Shown: positions 1 to 9,521 of the stretch, in pieces | Layout: the number at the start of each line of letters is the position of its first letter | Numbering within the stretch: the stretch's first letter is position 1 | Assembly (NCBI RefSeq): GCF_034377145.1 | Contig: NZ_CP139707.1 | Span: forward strand, 691,001 to 755,000 | Source: Sulfitobacter sp. OXR-159 | Lineage (GTDB): Bacteria > Pseudomonadota > Alphaproteobacteria > Rhodobacterales > Rhodobacteraceae | Direction: 5' to 3' | DNA length: 64,000 bases | Notes under the pieces: generated by a model | Database searches by the model: none | What the model saw: only the letters and a program-made list of their open reading frames with translations | What the model was told of the DNA's origin: nothing | Program-made: the position numbers and the translations under genes

Positions 1-151
1 GCCCCATTACGGAAGCGGGCGCATCCTCGGCCCAGCCGCAGATGGCAAAGACCTTGCCGCCCACCTTCCAGACATCCGCATTGCCCCATTGCACGACATG
101 GGTTGTTCGGGGCAGGGCGGCGCAGAAAGCGTTAAATTCGTCGCGGGTCAT
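1..151 (-). CDS. MmcQ/YjbR family DNA-binding protein, partial
   Basis: The first 50 codons of a minus-strand gene whose 3' part lies beyond the left edge. It starts at an ATG (complement of 149-151) and reads MTRDEFNAFCAALPR, then HVVQWGNADVWKVGGKVFAI. This is the typical N-terminus of the MmcQ/YjbR (DUF419, CyaY-like fold) family, whose members are about 115-120 residues long. Family members are small alpha/beta proteins, some proposed to bind DNA; the biological role is not established. It is divergent from the DUF2161 gene, with 64 bp between the two start codons. Assignment rests on N-terminal motif similarity only. Confidence 0.75.
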   Translation of the reverse strand, partial: MTRDEFNAFCAALPRTTHVVQWGNADVWKVGGKVFAICGWAEDAPASVMG

Positions 152-215
152 CGCGTCAGTCTAGGGCCGCGCGGCCCCTTTGCATAGCGCCGCGCGATGG
201 GGCAAGTTGCGCGCC

Positions 216-896
216 ATGAGCAACCCGCGCGAAACAGATCTTTACCCGCCGATCAAGGCTTTCCTTGAGGATCAAGGCTATGTGGTTAAAGCCGAAGTCG
301 GCGCGGCAGATGTGGTAGCAGTGCGTGGGGCGGAGCCGCCGGTGGTGGTGGAGTTAAAGCTCGGCTTTTCGCTGGCGCTGTTTCATCAGTGTCTGGCGCG
401 GTTGAAGGTGTCGGATGATGTCTACCTCGCCGTTGTGCGGCAACCGGGCAAACGCTTTGCCAAGGCGGTGAAGGACAACGTCACGCTGGCGCGGCGGCTG
501 GGGTTGGGGCTGATTACAGTGCGGCTGTCGGACGGATTGGTTGAGGTGCATTGCGATCCCGGCCCCTATGCGCCGCGCAAGAATGCCAAACGGGCGGCGA
601 TGCTTTTGCGTGAATTCGCGCGGCGGCAGGGGGATCCCAATGATGGCGGCCAAACCCGCGCGGGGCTGGTGACCGCCTACCGTCAGGATGCGTTGAAAAT
701 CGCGGTCTATCTGTTCGAAGCCGGCGCAAGCAAAGGCGCGCATGTGGCCCGCGCAACCGGTGTCTCGGCGGCAACCCGCATGATGCGGGATGACCACTAC
801 GGTTGGTTTGAAAAGGTCGACAAAGGCATTTACGGGCTGACCCCAGCAGGCGCCGAAGCCGTAGCCACGGCGGGGCGCATTCTGGGCGCTGGTTAA
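216..896 (+). CDS. DUF2161 domain protein (PDDEXK-like putative nuclease/phosphodiesterase)
   Basis: A 226-residue protein. The N-terminal half has a restriction-endonuclease-like pattern: ETDLYPPIKAFLEDQGY, then EVGAADVVAV with an Asp, then VVVELKLG, where the E-x-K is characteristic of PDDEXK folds. The C-terminal third (about 145-226) resembles a winged helix, ending in KGIYGLTPAGAEAV. This matches DUF2161, annotated as putative PD-(D/E)XK phosphodiesterase and common in Rhodobacterales. I chose the ATG at 216 because the protein similarity begins at MSNPRETDLYPP; an upstream TTG at 180 would add 12 residues without family similarity. It precedes the groESL promoter and is probably a separate unit. 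Substrate unknown. Confidence 0.7.
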   Translation: MSNPRETDLYPPIKAFLEDQGYVVKAEVGAADVVAVRGAEPPVVVELKLGFSLALFHQCLARLKVSDDVYLAVVRQPGKRFAKAVKDNVTLARRLGLGLITVRLSDGLVEVHCDPGPYAPRKNAKRAAMLLREFARRQGDPNDGGQTRAGLVTAYRQDALKIAVYLFEAGASKGAHVARATGVSAATRMMRDDHYGWFEKVDKGIYGLTPAGAEAVATAGRILGAG

Positions 897-932
897 CGGT
901 TCCAATCGACGCAAAATTTTTCAACGCCGTTG

Positions 933-961
933 TTGACAGGACGCAGACTGCTGCTTAGCTA
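933..961 (+). promoter_or_regulatory. groESL vegetative-type promoter
   Basis: A perfect -35 TTGACA (933-938), a 17-bp spacer, and a -10-like TAGCTA (956-961). It sits immediately upstream of the CIRCE operator and about 100 bp before groES, as expected for an HrcA-repressed housekeeping promoter. The -10 is imperfect; an alternative -10 at 958-963 would need a 19-bp spacer. Confidence 0.6.
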
Positions 962-968
962 TGCCTCG

Positions 969-995
969 TTATCACTCACAAGGGTTGAGTGCTAA
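969..995 (+). promoter_or_regulatory. CIRCE element (HrcA operator)
   Basis: TTATCACTC (969-977), a 9-bp spacer, then GAGTGCTAA (987-995). The consensus CIRCE is TTAGCACTC-N9-GAGTGCTAA; only one base of the left arm differs (G to T). It lies between the promoter and groES, so HrcA should repress groESL here. The hrcA gene itself is not in the window. Confidence 0.92.
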
Positions 996-1062
996 CGGCT
1001 GCACCCCTCGCCCGGAGGGGGTGGCTTGGAAGAGTAACTTTGAGCCTTAAGGAGCTGCAAAG

Positions 1063-3058
<1,996 letters not shown>

Positions 3059-3083
3059 GCCAGCCCTATTGGCTAAAGTTCAG

Positions 3084-3115
3084 GAGGCGTGCCAGCAATG
3101 GCGCGCCTCTTTCTG
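3084..3115 (+). terminator. Rho-independent terminator of groESL
   Basis: Hairpin with arms gaggcgtgcca (3084-3094) and tggcgcgcctc (3099-3109) around a gcaa loop, with one G-U pair, followed by tttctgtt. It lies 25 bp after the groEL stop. Confidence 0.8.
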
Positions 3116-3170
3116 TTAAAAGGCAGTGACTATCCGGGTTCGATGGCCCTTTATCTGGTTCTCACGGTGA

Positions 3171-3599
3171 TCAAGCTGGCAACTCTACGATCCGAGAATA
3201 GGCATTGAGCATGCCAAGCGCATTGGCAAAGGTCTCCGACGGGTTTTCCTTAACGATATAGCCCGCGACATTCTTGCTATAGGCGGATTGCACGTCCGTG
3301 GGCATATCGGAGGTGGTGAAGACAAAAACCACCATCCGCTCCAACGCCGGATCGGCTCGGACAACTTCCAAGAACTCAAGCCCGCCCATGCGCGGCATGT
3401 TGAGGTCAAGTGTGACGATATAGGGCGGCAATCGCCCATGCCGCTTCACCTCTTCCGCTAGAAATTCGAGCGCATGTTGCCCGTCGTGACAAACCGCCGT
3501 TTCGTTGACGATCTTCAACTTGCGCATCGCCCGTTGCATGGCCATCACGCTGACTTTGTCATCGTCTACGATAAGAAATTTCGCGGGCGTCGTTTTCAT
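3171..3599 (-). CDS. Single-domain response regulator (Rcp1/CheY-like receiver)
   Basis: A 142-residue protein made only of a receiver domain. The acidic pocket is LIVDDDK near residues 9-15, the phospho-acceptor Asp is in VTLDLNMPRMGG (about D65), and the conserved Thr is in FVFTTSD. There is no output domain, as in Rcp1-type regulators that work by protein-protein interaction or in a phosphorelay. The ATG at 3599 has an aagga Shine-Dalgarno; a GTG at 3626 would overlap the kinase stop. It lies 23 bp downstream of the membrane histidine kinase and is almost certainly its partner. The output target is not visible. Confidence 0.85.
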   Translation of the reverse strand: MKTTPAKFLIVDDDKVSVMAMQRAMRKLKIVNETAVCHDGQHALEFLAEEVKRHGRLPPYIVTLDLNMPRMGGLEFLEVVRADPALERMVVFVFTTSDMPTDVQSAYSKNVAGYIVKENPSETFANALGMLNAYSRIVELPA

Positions 3600-3622
3600 C
3601 CAATATTCCTTTTCGGCTTGGG

Positions 3623-5608
3623 TCACGCCGCCGCCGCCACGGCCAGATTGCGGTGCGTTCGCGTTGCCAATGGAAGCTCCACAACAAAGGTCGATCCGCG
3701 CTTTTTGTTGGGGTCGGAGACCAGCGTGATCTTCCCTTTCTGGTGAGACGCAAGCTTGCTTACGATGGCGAGGCCCAAGCCGCTCCCTTCAACCTCATCA
3801 CGAGATTTAAGTGTTTGAAACAGTTCAAATATCTTCTCTTGGTGCCGAAGTTCTATTCCAGGCCCGTCATCGCGCACGCTTAGAACAACACGGTCCTGCT
3901 GCACCTCGGCATTAACATGGATGGTGCCATGATCCCGGTCATGGTGTTTGATTGCATTTGAGATTAGGTTGCCCAAAATCTGCTGCAACGGCGTAAGCTG
4001 TACGTCGATGATCTGGTTTGTCCCGGCAAAGCTAATTTTAAACCGACCCTCCGTGTCGGTATAGCGGGCAAGGTCTGCCACTAATCGGGCAAGGTGCACC
4101 GGCTCTGGCGCTGGTTGATCCTGTCCTGCCCGGGCGTAGTCCAAAAGATCGTTCAGAAGGCGGTTAAGCCGATCGATCCGTTGTTGTGACATAAGCAAAT
4201 AGCTTCGGCTTTCCGCAGTCAGCGCATTTTCCTCATCCTCAAGGACCCAAAGGCTTAGTTCATGCACCGCACGGAGGGGAGAGCGCAGGTCGTGGGCGGC
4301 CACATAGGCGAATTTCTCGAGCTCGATGTTCGAGCGCCGCAACTCTTCCGCAGTTGTGCGGAACACAACTAATGCACGTGCCATCTCTCCTAGTTCATCC
4401 TGCCCTCGCACGGTGACGGGGTGATCAAGGTCACCCTGAGCGATAGCCGTGACGGAATTGGTCAATCGATTGATGCGACGGTTAAACTGCCGCTCAACAA
4501 CAAAGCCGTTGGTAAGGGCAATCACGAGAAGCGCGCTTCCAACGGTGAGGCCAACAGTCCATATGACCCGATGGATGGTGTCGCGCAGCGCATCTGTCGC
4601 GAGATCCACCCGCCGCAAAATGTTCTGAGTAAGATCAGAGGATGTGTCGGAAATCCCCACGATCATGGGCAGGTGTTCGGCTTGCAGCGTTTGAACGCTC
4701 TCGTGAAACTGCAGACGTGCCGTTGAATGTGCGAAGAAGCCCTTTTCGGGATCAAGCAGCACGTCGCGCAGCGCGTCGATTTGGCGGGCCAGCGACCGTC
4801 TACTGGCTGCTTCATGAATGCGCGGTAACCGGGTGATGGCATCCTGGAAATGCTCTTCGACAAGAAGTCGTGCGCGCTCAAGTTGAAGAAGTTGGTTCTG
4901 TAGCCCTTGTGAATTGATGATGTTAATAAGCGTGTCGAGACTTAGCCGAATGTCATTGAGATTAATTGCGCTCAACAACATGTCGGGAAAGCCTGAAGGG
5001 CGATTTTCTGGGGCAACATCACCGGATGCAAAGCTTCCTGAGACTTCACTCAGCAGGGCTTCGGTTTGCCGTGAAAGTCGGTAGGCTAACTCATCAATAA
5101 TAGTATGATTCTGTACTTGGATTTGCTCGACAAGATCAAGCGTTGTGAGGATCTGGCCCTCGGCGCGCCGCATTTCCTGAAGGCTGAAAACTGTCGCATC
5201 AGATGCCCGCCGCGCCATATGCAGCCGTCCCTCCAGCCGCGCTGCCAGCGGGAGCGCGATCTCCATTGTCTTCAGATTTTCTAAAAGCTCAAAAGTTTTG
5301 TCGATTTTTGTTGTGATGTCTTTCCCGAGCGTATCTGGCGACACGGAGGTATCTAATTGATTAAGCTGCTCAATCGAAAGGAATACACCGTTCAAGGACC
5401 GCTCAATTTGCTGGGAAATAGCCAATGTAGGAAGGGCCGATTGGCTCAAATGAGCGTGACTGACCAGCACAGATCGCATCTGACCCGTAGCAGCCCATCC
5501 CGCAACGCCAATAATGGCCGCCACGAGAAGGAGCGCTGCCCTTAGGCGGGTGCTGATACGACTGCCGAGAAACTGCCGCAGCGACCATGGGGGATGCATC
5601 GTAACCAT
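3623..5608 (-). CDS. Membrane sensor histidine kinase with large periplasmic domain and HAMP
   Basis: A 661-residue kinase. TM1 is at about 23-41, then a 300-residue, mostly helical periplasmic region (42-347), TM2 at about 348-371, HAMP at 372-425, and HisKA with phospho-acceptor His439 in AAHDLRSPLRA. The HATPase_c domain has NLISNAIKHHDRD (N box), RDDGPGI (G1) and GSGLGLAIVSK (G2). The helical sensor recalls TorS-type domains that are read out through a periplasmic binding protein. The start was set at the ATG at 5608 (another at 5599) because longer versions run into the divergent solute-binding protein gene. Noticeably lower GC than flanking genes. The ligand is unknown. Confidence 0.85.
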   Translation of the reverse strand: MVTMHPPWSLRQFLGSRISTRLRAALLLVAAIIGVAGWAATGQMRSVLVSHAHLSQSALPTLAISQQIERSLNGVFLSIEQLNQLDTSVSPDTLGKDITTKIDKTFELLENLKTMEIALPLAARLEGRLHMARRASDATVFSLQEMRRAEGQILTTLDLVEQIQVQNHTIIDELAYRLSRQTEALLSEVSGSFASGDVAPENRPSGFPDMLLSAINLNDIRLSLDTLINIINSQGLQNQLLQLERARLLVEEHFQDAITRLPRIHEAASRRSLARQIDALRDVLLDPEKGFFAHSTARLQFHESVQTLQAEHLPMIVGISDTSSDLTQNILRRVDLATDALRDTIHRVIWTVGLTVGSALLVIALTNGFVVERQFNRRINRLTNSVTAIAQGDLDHPVTVRGQDELGEMARALVVFRTTAEELRRSNIELEKFAYVAAHDLRSPLRAVHELSLWVLEDEENALTAESRSYLLMSQQRIDRLNRLLNDLLDYARAGQDQPAPEPVHLARLVADLARYTDTEGRFKISFAGTNQIIDVQLTPLQQILGNLISNAIKHHDRDHGTIHVNAEVQQDRVVLSVRDDGPGIELRHQEKIFELFQTLKSRDEVEGSGLGLAIVSKLASHQKGKITLVSDPNKKRGSTFVVELPLATRTHRNLAVAAAA

Positions 5609-5721
5609 GCTGACTGAATAGCTGGGACCAATTAACGCAATGTTAATCGCCACGGCTCTAAAACCGGGTTCATCAAAGCGAGAGGGGGTCATCCCCCACC
5701 CGCTGATTGGAGGATTGCAGT
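5609..5721. promoter_or_regulatory. Divergent promoter region with exact inverted repeat ATTAAC-N5-GTTAAT
   Basis: The 113 bp between the two divergent start codons. It contains a perfect inverted repeat, ATTAAC (5631-5636), 5-bp spacer, GTTAAT (5642-5647), a plausible dimer operator, and a GGGGG-TCAT-CCCCC hairpin (5684-5697) just before the Shine-Dalgarno of the solute-binding protein. No convincing -35/-10 pair could be fixed by eye for either direction. Confidence 0.45.
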
Positions 5722-7170
5722 GTGTTTGGCGGGCGCAGGTTGACAAGGCGAAGGTTCTCTATCGGCCTGGGTGCCGGTCTTAGCACGCTTATCGCCGGTC
5801 CGGTATTTGGGGAGACGATTGATATAAAGGTGGCCGCGCAAGCCCGTGGTTTGGTTGAAGATGCCAGAACGCTCTCTGTGCTGCTTCCGGAAGGGTCACG
5901 TGCCAATCTTGAACCGGTCGCGGCGGTGTTTACGGAGCGAACCGGGGTGAAAGTCGAACTTCAAGAGGTGCATGTCGATCAGATCAACGCGGAGCTAATG
6001 CTAAATAGTGTACTTGGGGAGGCGAAATATGACGTTGCCCTGCCTGCGACCTTTGGGGTGGCAGACCTCGTTGCCGCAGGGGCAATCCACGCTTTGGATG
6101 ACTACGCCGCACGCTATGAGCCGACGGGATTTCGCGACCCTATGCTCTATCAGGAAGGGGATAGGTTTGACGGTCAGACCTATGGTTTCCAAACAGATGG
6201 CGACGCCTATGTGATGTTTTACCATCGCGAAATGCTTCATGACCCGAATGAACAGGCGCGCTATGCTGATCGCTTCGGTTATCCACTTGCTATGCCAGAG
6301 ACTTGGGCGGAGCTGGATCGGCAAATACGTTTTTTTCATGCGCCAGAAGCTGGTCGATATGGCGGGTTGTTGTTTCGCACGCCGGGGTATCTGGCGTGGG
6401 AGTGGTGGATTCGATTTCACGCCAAAGGGTACTGGCCTTTGTCCCCCGATATGACCCCGCAAATCGCTGAAGACCCGGGTGTAGCGGCGTTGGAGGAATT
6501 GATTACGATTACAGACAGCCTCGTCCCCGATACCTCTAACCTTGGGCTGTTCGAAAACTGGGCGCGTTACGCGAAAGGCGATGTCTATTGCAATATTGGC
6601 TGGGGTGGTACGCAGAAATATCTGAACTCTCCTCGGTCGCCGATGAGAGGGCGAATGATTTATGGCCCAACGCCCGGTGGGAAAGTTGGGGGGGAACTCC
6701 TTGCAACACCCTATTTCAACTGGGGGTGGAGCTTTGTCGTCAGCGCGACATCGGCACAGAAGGAACTTGCCTATTTATTTGCTCTCTTCGCCGTCACACC
6801 TGAGATGTCGACACTGGCCGTTCGCCAGGCAGATGGCTTTTTTGACCCTTACCGAAAGGAACACTACAGCGATCCGGGCGTTGAAGATGCTTATTCAAAA
6901 TCGTTTCTCAAGGTGCATCGTGCGTCGCTTGACGGGGCAATTCCAGATTTCTACCTAAAAGGGCAATCTGAGTATTTTCAGGCTTTGGGAAGAGGGTTGG
7001 ATCGGGCGCTGCAGGGCGAGGTTGCGCCGAAAATAGCCCTAAGCCGTGTGGCGCAGCAGTGGCAGCTTATCACCAGCCGAGCGGGGCGCGAGAAGCAAAT
7101 ACAACGTTGGGCGCGGCTTCGCCAAAAGTATCCACCGAATGCGCGCCGTTTGCTGCGGGATATCGCGTAA
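5722..7170 (+). CDS. Tat-exported extracellular solute-binding protein (family 1), no cognate permease
   Basis: A 482-residue periplasmic binding protein. The N-terminus carries a twin-arginine signal, LTRRRFSIGLGAGLS, followed by a hydrophobic stretch and an AxA-like end near GPVFGE. The body has family-1 SBP features: LEPVAAVFTERTGVKVELQE, YDVALPATFGVADLVAAGAI, and late segments such as FNWGWSFVVSATS. The GTG at 5722 is chosen because GGAGG lies 8 bp upstream. No ABC permease or ATPase gene is adjacent; both neighbours are histidine kinases. I infer a sensory rather than transport role, handing ligand information to the divergent membrane kinase. The ligand cannot be deduced. Confidence 0.8.
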   Translation: MFGGRRLTRRRFSIGLGAGLSTLIAGPVFGETIDIKVAAQARGLVEDARTLSVLLPEGSRANLEPVAAVFTERTGVKVELQEVHVDQINAELMLNSVLGEAKYDVALPATFGVADLVAAGAIHALDDYAARYEPTGFRDPMLYQEGDRFDGQTYGFQTDGDAYVMFYHREMLHDPNEQARYADRFGYPLAMPETWAELDRQIRFFHAPEAGRYGGLLFRTPGYLAWEWWIRFHAKGYWPLSPDMTPQIAEDPGVAALEELITITDSLVPDTSNLGLFENWARYAKGDVYCNIGWGGTQKYLNSPRSPMRGRMIYGPTPGGKVGGELLATPYFNWGWSFVVSATSAQKELAYLFALFAVTPEMSTLAVRQADGFFDPYRKEHYSDPGVEDAYSKSFLKVHRASLDGAIPDFYLKGQSEYFQALGRGLDRALQGEVAPKIALSRVAQQWQLITSRAGREKQIQRWARLRQKYPPNARRLLRDIA

Positions 7171-7240
7171 TGGCAGCCTTATTCTTTGATCCGGCAGCTG
7201 CGGGGCTCTGTTCAACGGTCATGCGTAGGGCGTCAGTGAT

Positions 7241-7981
7241 ATGACCCATCCCCAGCTATATTCGTCCCTCGACGTTGAAATCCCTTCGAGGGAACCGCCA
7301 AATACGGCGCCGGACGCAGAGGAGTTTATCCATTTGGTGAGCCATGATCTGCGTGGTTCCATCCGCGCGCTATTGGAACTACCAGAATGGATTGCCGAGG
7401 ATATCGAGGAGTCTGGGCTTGAGGTAAGTCCTTCGGTGCATAGTTCCATAGCCCTGATGAAACGGCATACGCAGCGTTTGGATCGGATGCTGTACGATCT
7501 TTTGCAGTATTCCCGTGCAGGGAAGATGGCGAATCCGCAAGAGGTTAGTCTCCAAGAGACATTCGATGCTGCGGTAAAGGAGATTGGGCCGTCCAGTGGT
7601 TTCCGGATTAATCATGACTTTGGTTGCGGCTCATTCCATATTGATGAAGCAGACCTTCACACGCTCTTTTCGGCATTGATCGGAAACGCGATCAAGCATC
7701 ATGACAAGTTTCCAGGAAGGGTCGAGGTGGCGGCATGGCGCGAAGGGTCTGACCTAATGTTGACCGTTTCAGACGATGGGCCGGGGATTCATCCGCGATT
7801 TCACGAGCGTGTTTTCAAGCCGATGACCACGTTGCGATCCCGGGACGAGGTGGAAGGCTCCGGGCTTGGGTTGGCTTTGGTTCGAAAGATCGCCGGGAAT
7901 TATGGCGGACATGCCTGTTTGATTTCGACCGGTGCCGAACGCGGTACGTCGGTAGAGGTGCGTTTGGAGGGTGCAATATAG
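7241..7981 (+). CDS. Soluble, sensor-less histidine kinase
   Basis: A 246-residue kinase consisting only of HisKA (His35 in LVSHDLRGSIRAL) and HATPase_c (ALIGNAIKHHDKF, SDDGPGI, GSGLGLALVRK). It has no signal peptide, membrane segment or PAS/GAF domain. Its catalytic core closely resembles that of the membrane kinase encoded at 3623-5608: both have IKHHD in the N box and RSRDEVEGSGLGLA or KSRDEVEGSGLGLA around G2, suggesting duplication or a shared partner. It lies 70 bp after the solute-binding protein in the same direction, with a weak Shine-Dalgarno. It may phosphorylate the same single-domain regulator. Confidence 0.8.
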   Translation: MTHPQLYSSLDVEIPSREPPNTAPDAEEFIHLVSHDLRGSIRALLELPEWIAEDIEESGLEVSPSVHSSIALMKRHTQRLDRMLYDLLQYSRAGKMANPQEVSLQETFDAAVKEIGPSSGFRINHDFGCGSFHIDEADLHTLFSALIGNAIKHHDKFPGRVEVAAWREGSDLMLTVSDDGPGIHPRFHERVFKPMTTLRSRDEVEGSGLGLALVRKIAGNYGGHACLISTGAERGTSVEVRLEGAI

Positions 7982-8007
7982 GCAGTGCAACATGAACCTC
8001 GAATGAC

Positions 8008-8106
8008 CCTGGCAAGCGCACCAGGTTTCACCTGTCGTGATGATGCGCTGATTTGATCGCCTCATCCAATCGCGCTGGTCAAATCGAGGGGGTTTGTCAT
8101 CACGAC
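8008..8106. repeat. Nested inverted repeats between kinase and exporter genes
   Basis: GTCGTGATGA (8034-8043) pairs exactly with TCATCACGAC (8097-8106). Inside it GATTTGA (8050-8056) pairs with TCAAATC (8079-8085). A small CCTGG/CCAGG hairpin (8008-8025) followed by TTT precedes it and may terminate the kinase transcript. The outer structure could be a terminator, a cruciform or a regulator site; no typical U-tract follows. Confidence 0.5.
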
Positions 8107-8170
8107 CCGGTTAGATTGCTATGTAGAGGAGAATCGGCACTTGGCGCAGTTGGGTAGGAGGGCTAAGCGA

Positions 8171-9025
8171 ATGGTCATGCAGCTTTTCCTTCTCTCCGCT
8201 CTCACCATGTGCGCTTTTGCGGCAAACTCCATTTTAACACGGATGGCAGTCGACGGTGGGCATATTGATCCTGCGGGCTTTGCGCTCGTTCGCGTCGCCG
8301 CAGGTGCTCTGATTTTGGGGATCATGGTGGCGCTACGGGGCGGGCGGCTGCCGCTCTTGCGACGCAACAGGATCGGCGGCGCTGTCAGCCTTGCTGTCTA
8401 TATGATTGGTTTTAGCCTCGCGTATCTGACGTTGGATGCCGGGCTCGGCGCGCTTATTCTTTTTGGTGTCGTGCAGATTACCATGTTTACCTACGCCGCG
8501 ATGACCGGCGCGGCCCCCACCGCGCGGCAAATCACGGGCGCCGCCGCGGCCTTTGCCGGATTGGTGCTTGTTCTTTGGCCGGATGGGCAGGGTTCAGCAG
8601 ATATCATGGGCGCTGGATTGATGGTCGCCGCGGGGATGGGCTGGGCCGCCTATACGATCATTGGTCGCACATCTGGCGATCCCTTGGCGGCGACTTCGGC
8701 GAATTTTCTGCTCTGCCTGCCTTTCATGCTTATCCTGCCCGCTTTGACAGGGTCGCATTTCAGTATGACGGGCCTGCTGTTGGGCGCGCTTTGCGGTGGG
8801 GTAACTTCCGGCCTTGGGTACGCATTGTGGTATGCGGTGCTGGCCCGGATCGACGGTGGCACGGCAGCAGTGGCGCAGCTTAGCGTGCCGATCATCGCCA
8901 TTCTTGCTGGCGCGCTGCTTTTAGGTGAACCGCTGAACCTCACGCTGCTTATCGCGACGGCGTTGGTTCTGGGCGGGATTGCTTGGGCGATCAGCGCAAG
9001 ATCGGCTCCAACGGATCGTAGGTAA
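8171..9025 (+). CDS. EamA/DMT family transporter
   Basis: A 284-residue integral membrane protein with about ten hydrophobic helices in two repeated EamA halves, typical of drug/metabolite exporters of the inner membrane. The first half begins MVMQLFLLSALTMCAFAANS and continues through the Pro/Gly-bearing helices; the second half has IIGRTSGDPLAATSANFLLC and GLGYALWYAVLARIDGGTAA. The ATG at 8171 is chosen because of a GGAGGG Shine-Dalgarno 8-10 bp upstream; an upstream TTG is less likely. The 3' end overlaps the convergent Nudix gene by 35 bp. Substrate unknown. Confidence 0.85.
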   Translation: MVMQLFLLSALTMCAFAANSILTRMAVDGGHIDPAGFALVRVAAGALILGIMVALRGGRLPLLRRNRIGGAVSLAVYMIGFSLAYLTLDAGLGALILFGVVQITMFTYAAMTGAAPTARQITGAAAAFAGLVLVLWPDGQGSADIMGAGLMVAAGMGWAAYTIIGRTSGDPLAATSANFLLCLPFMLILPALTGSHFSMTGLLLGALCGGVTSGLGYALWYAVLARIDGGTAAVAQLSVPIIAILAGALLLGEPLNLTLLIATALVLGGIAWAISARSAPTDRR

Positions 9026-9455
9026 TCGCCGCCTCCGCCGGACCAAAGGCGACCGCGCCGAGACTGTCGGGCTTGTGTGGAATCTGCGCCAATTCGGATT
9101 TGGTGACCCATTGATGTCGGGTGACGATGGCTTCGTGATCCTTCCAGTCTGACGCGATCTGGGCGGGGCCGAGGATATGGCACCTGAAATAGATATCCAC
9201 CTGATGAAAATCGCCGCTGGGATCGTGGAATTCGTTGACCAGACAGGGCGCGCCGACCGAGATTGTCAGGCCCGTCTCTTCGAACACCTCGCGGCGCAGG
9301 TTGTCGGGCAGGGAGGCGCCGGCCTCTACTCCACCGCCGGGGGCGCACATCAAACCCAGTCGATTGTCGGCATAGGCATTGACCAGCAGGAGGCGGTCCT
9401 CGTGCAACAAGACAGCGCGGGCGGCTAATCGGGGGCAGGGGCGGGGCATCGGCAT
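8991..9455 (-). CDS. Nudix hydrolase
   Basis: A 154-residue Nudix protein; the family hydrolyses nucleoside diphosphate-linked substrates using Mg2+. The Nudix box spans about residues 40-62: a GGGVEAGASL segment followed by REVFEETGL. The metal-binding REUxEE core is intact, but the first Glu of the G-x5-E pattern is Ala. Substrate not predictable. The gene converges on and overlaps the end of the EamA transporter gene. Two in-frame ATGs (9455, 9449) are possible, neither with a clear Shine-Dalgarno. Confidence 0.85.
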   Translation of the reverse strand: MPMPRPCPRLAARAVLLHEDRLLLVNAYADNRLGLMCAPGGGVEAGASLPDNLRREVFEETGLTISVGAPCLVNEFHDPSGDFHQVDIYFRCHILGPAQIASDWKDHEAIVTRHQWVTKSELAQIPHKPDSLGAVAFGPAEAAITYDPLEPILR

Positions 9456-9521
9456 ACTTTTGTCAGGTAACGCGCCAAGACCATTTCACAGTCCCGCCAA
9501 TCAGTCTATCTGGAGGGCATG

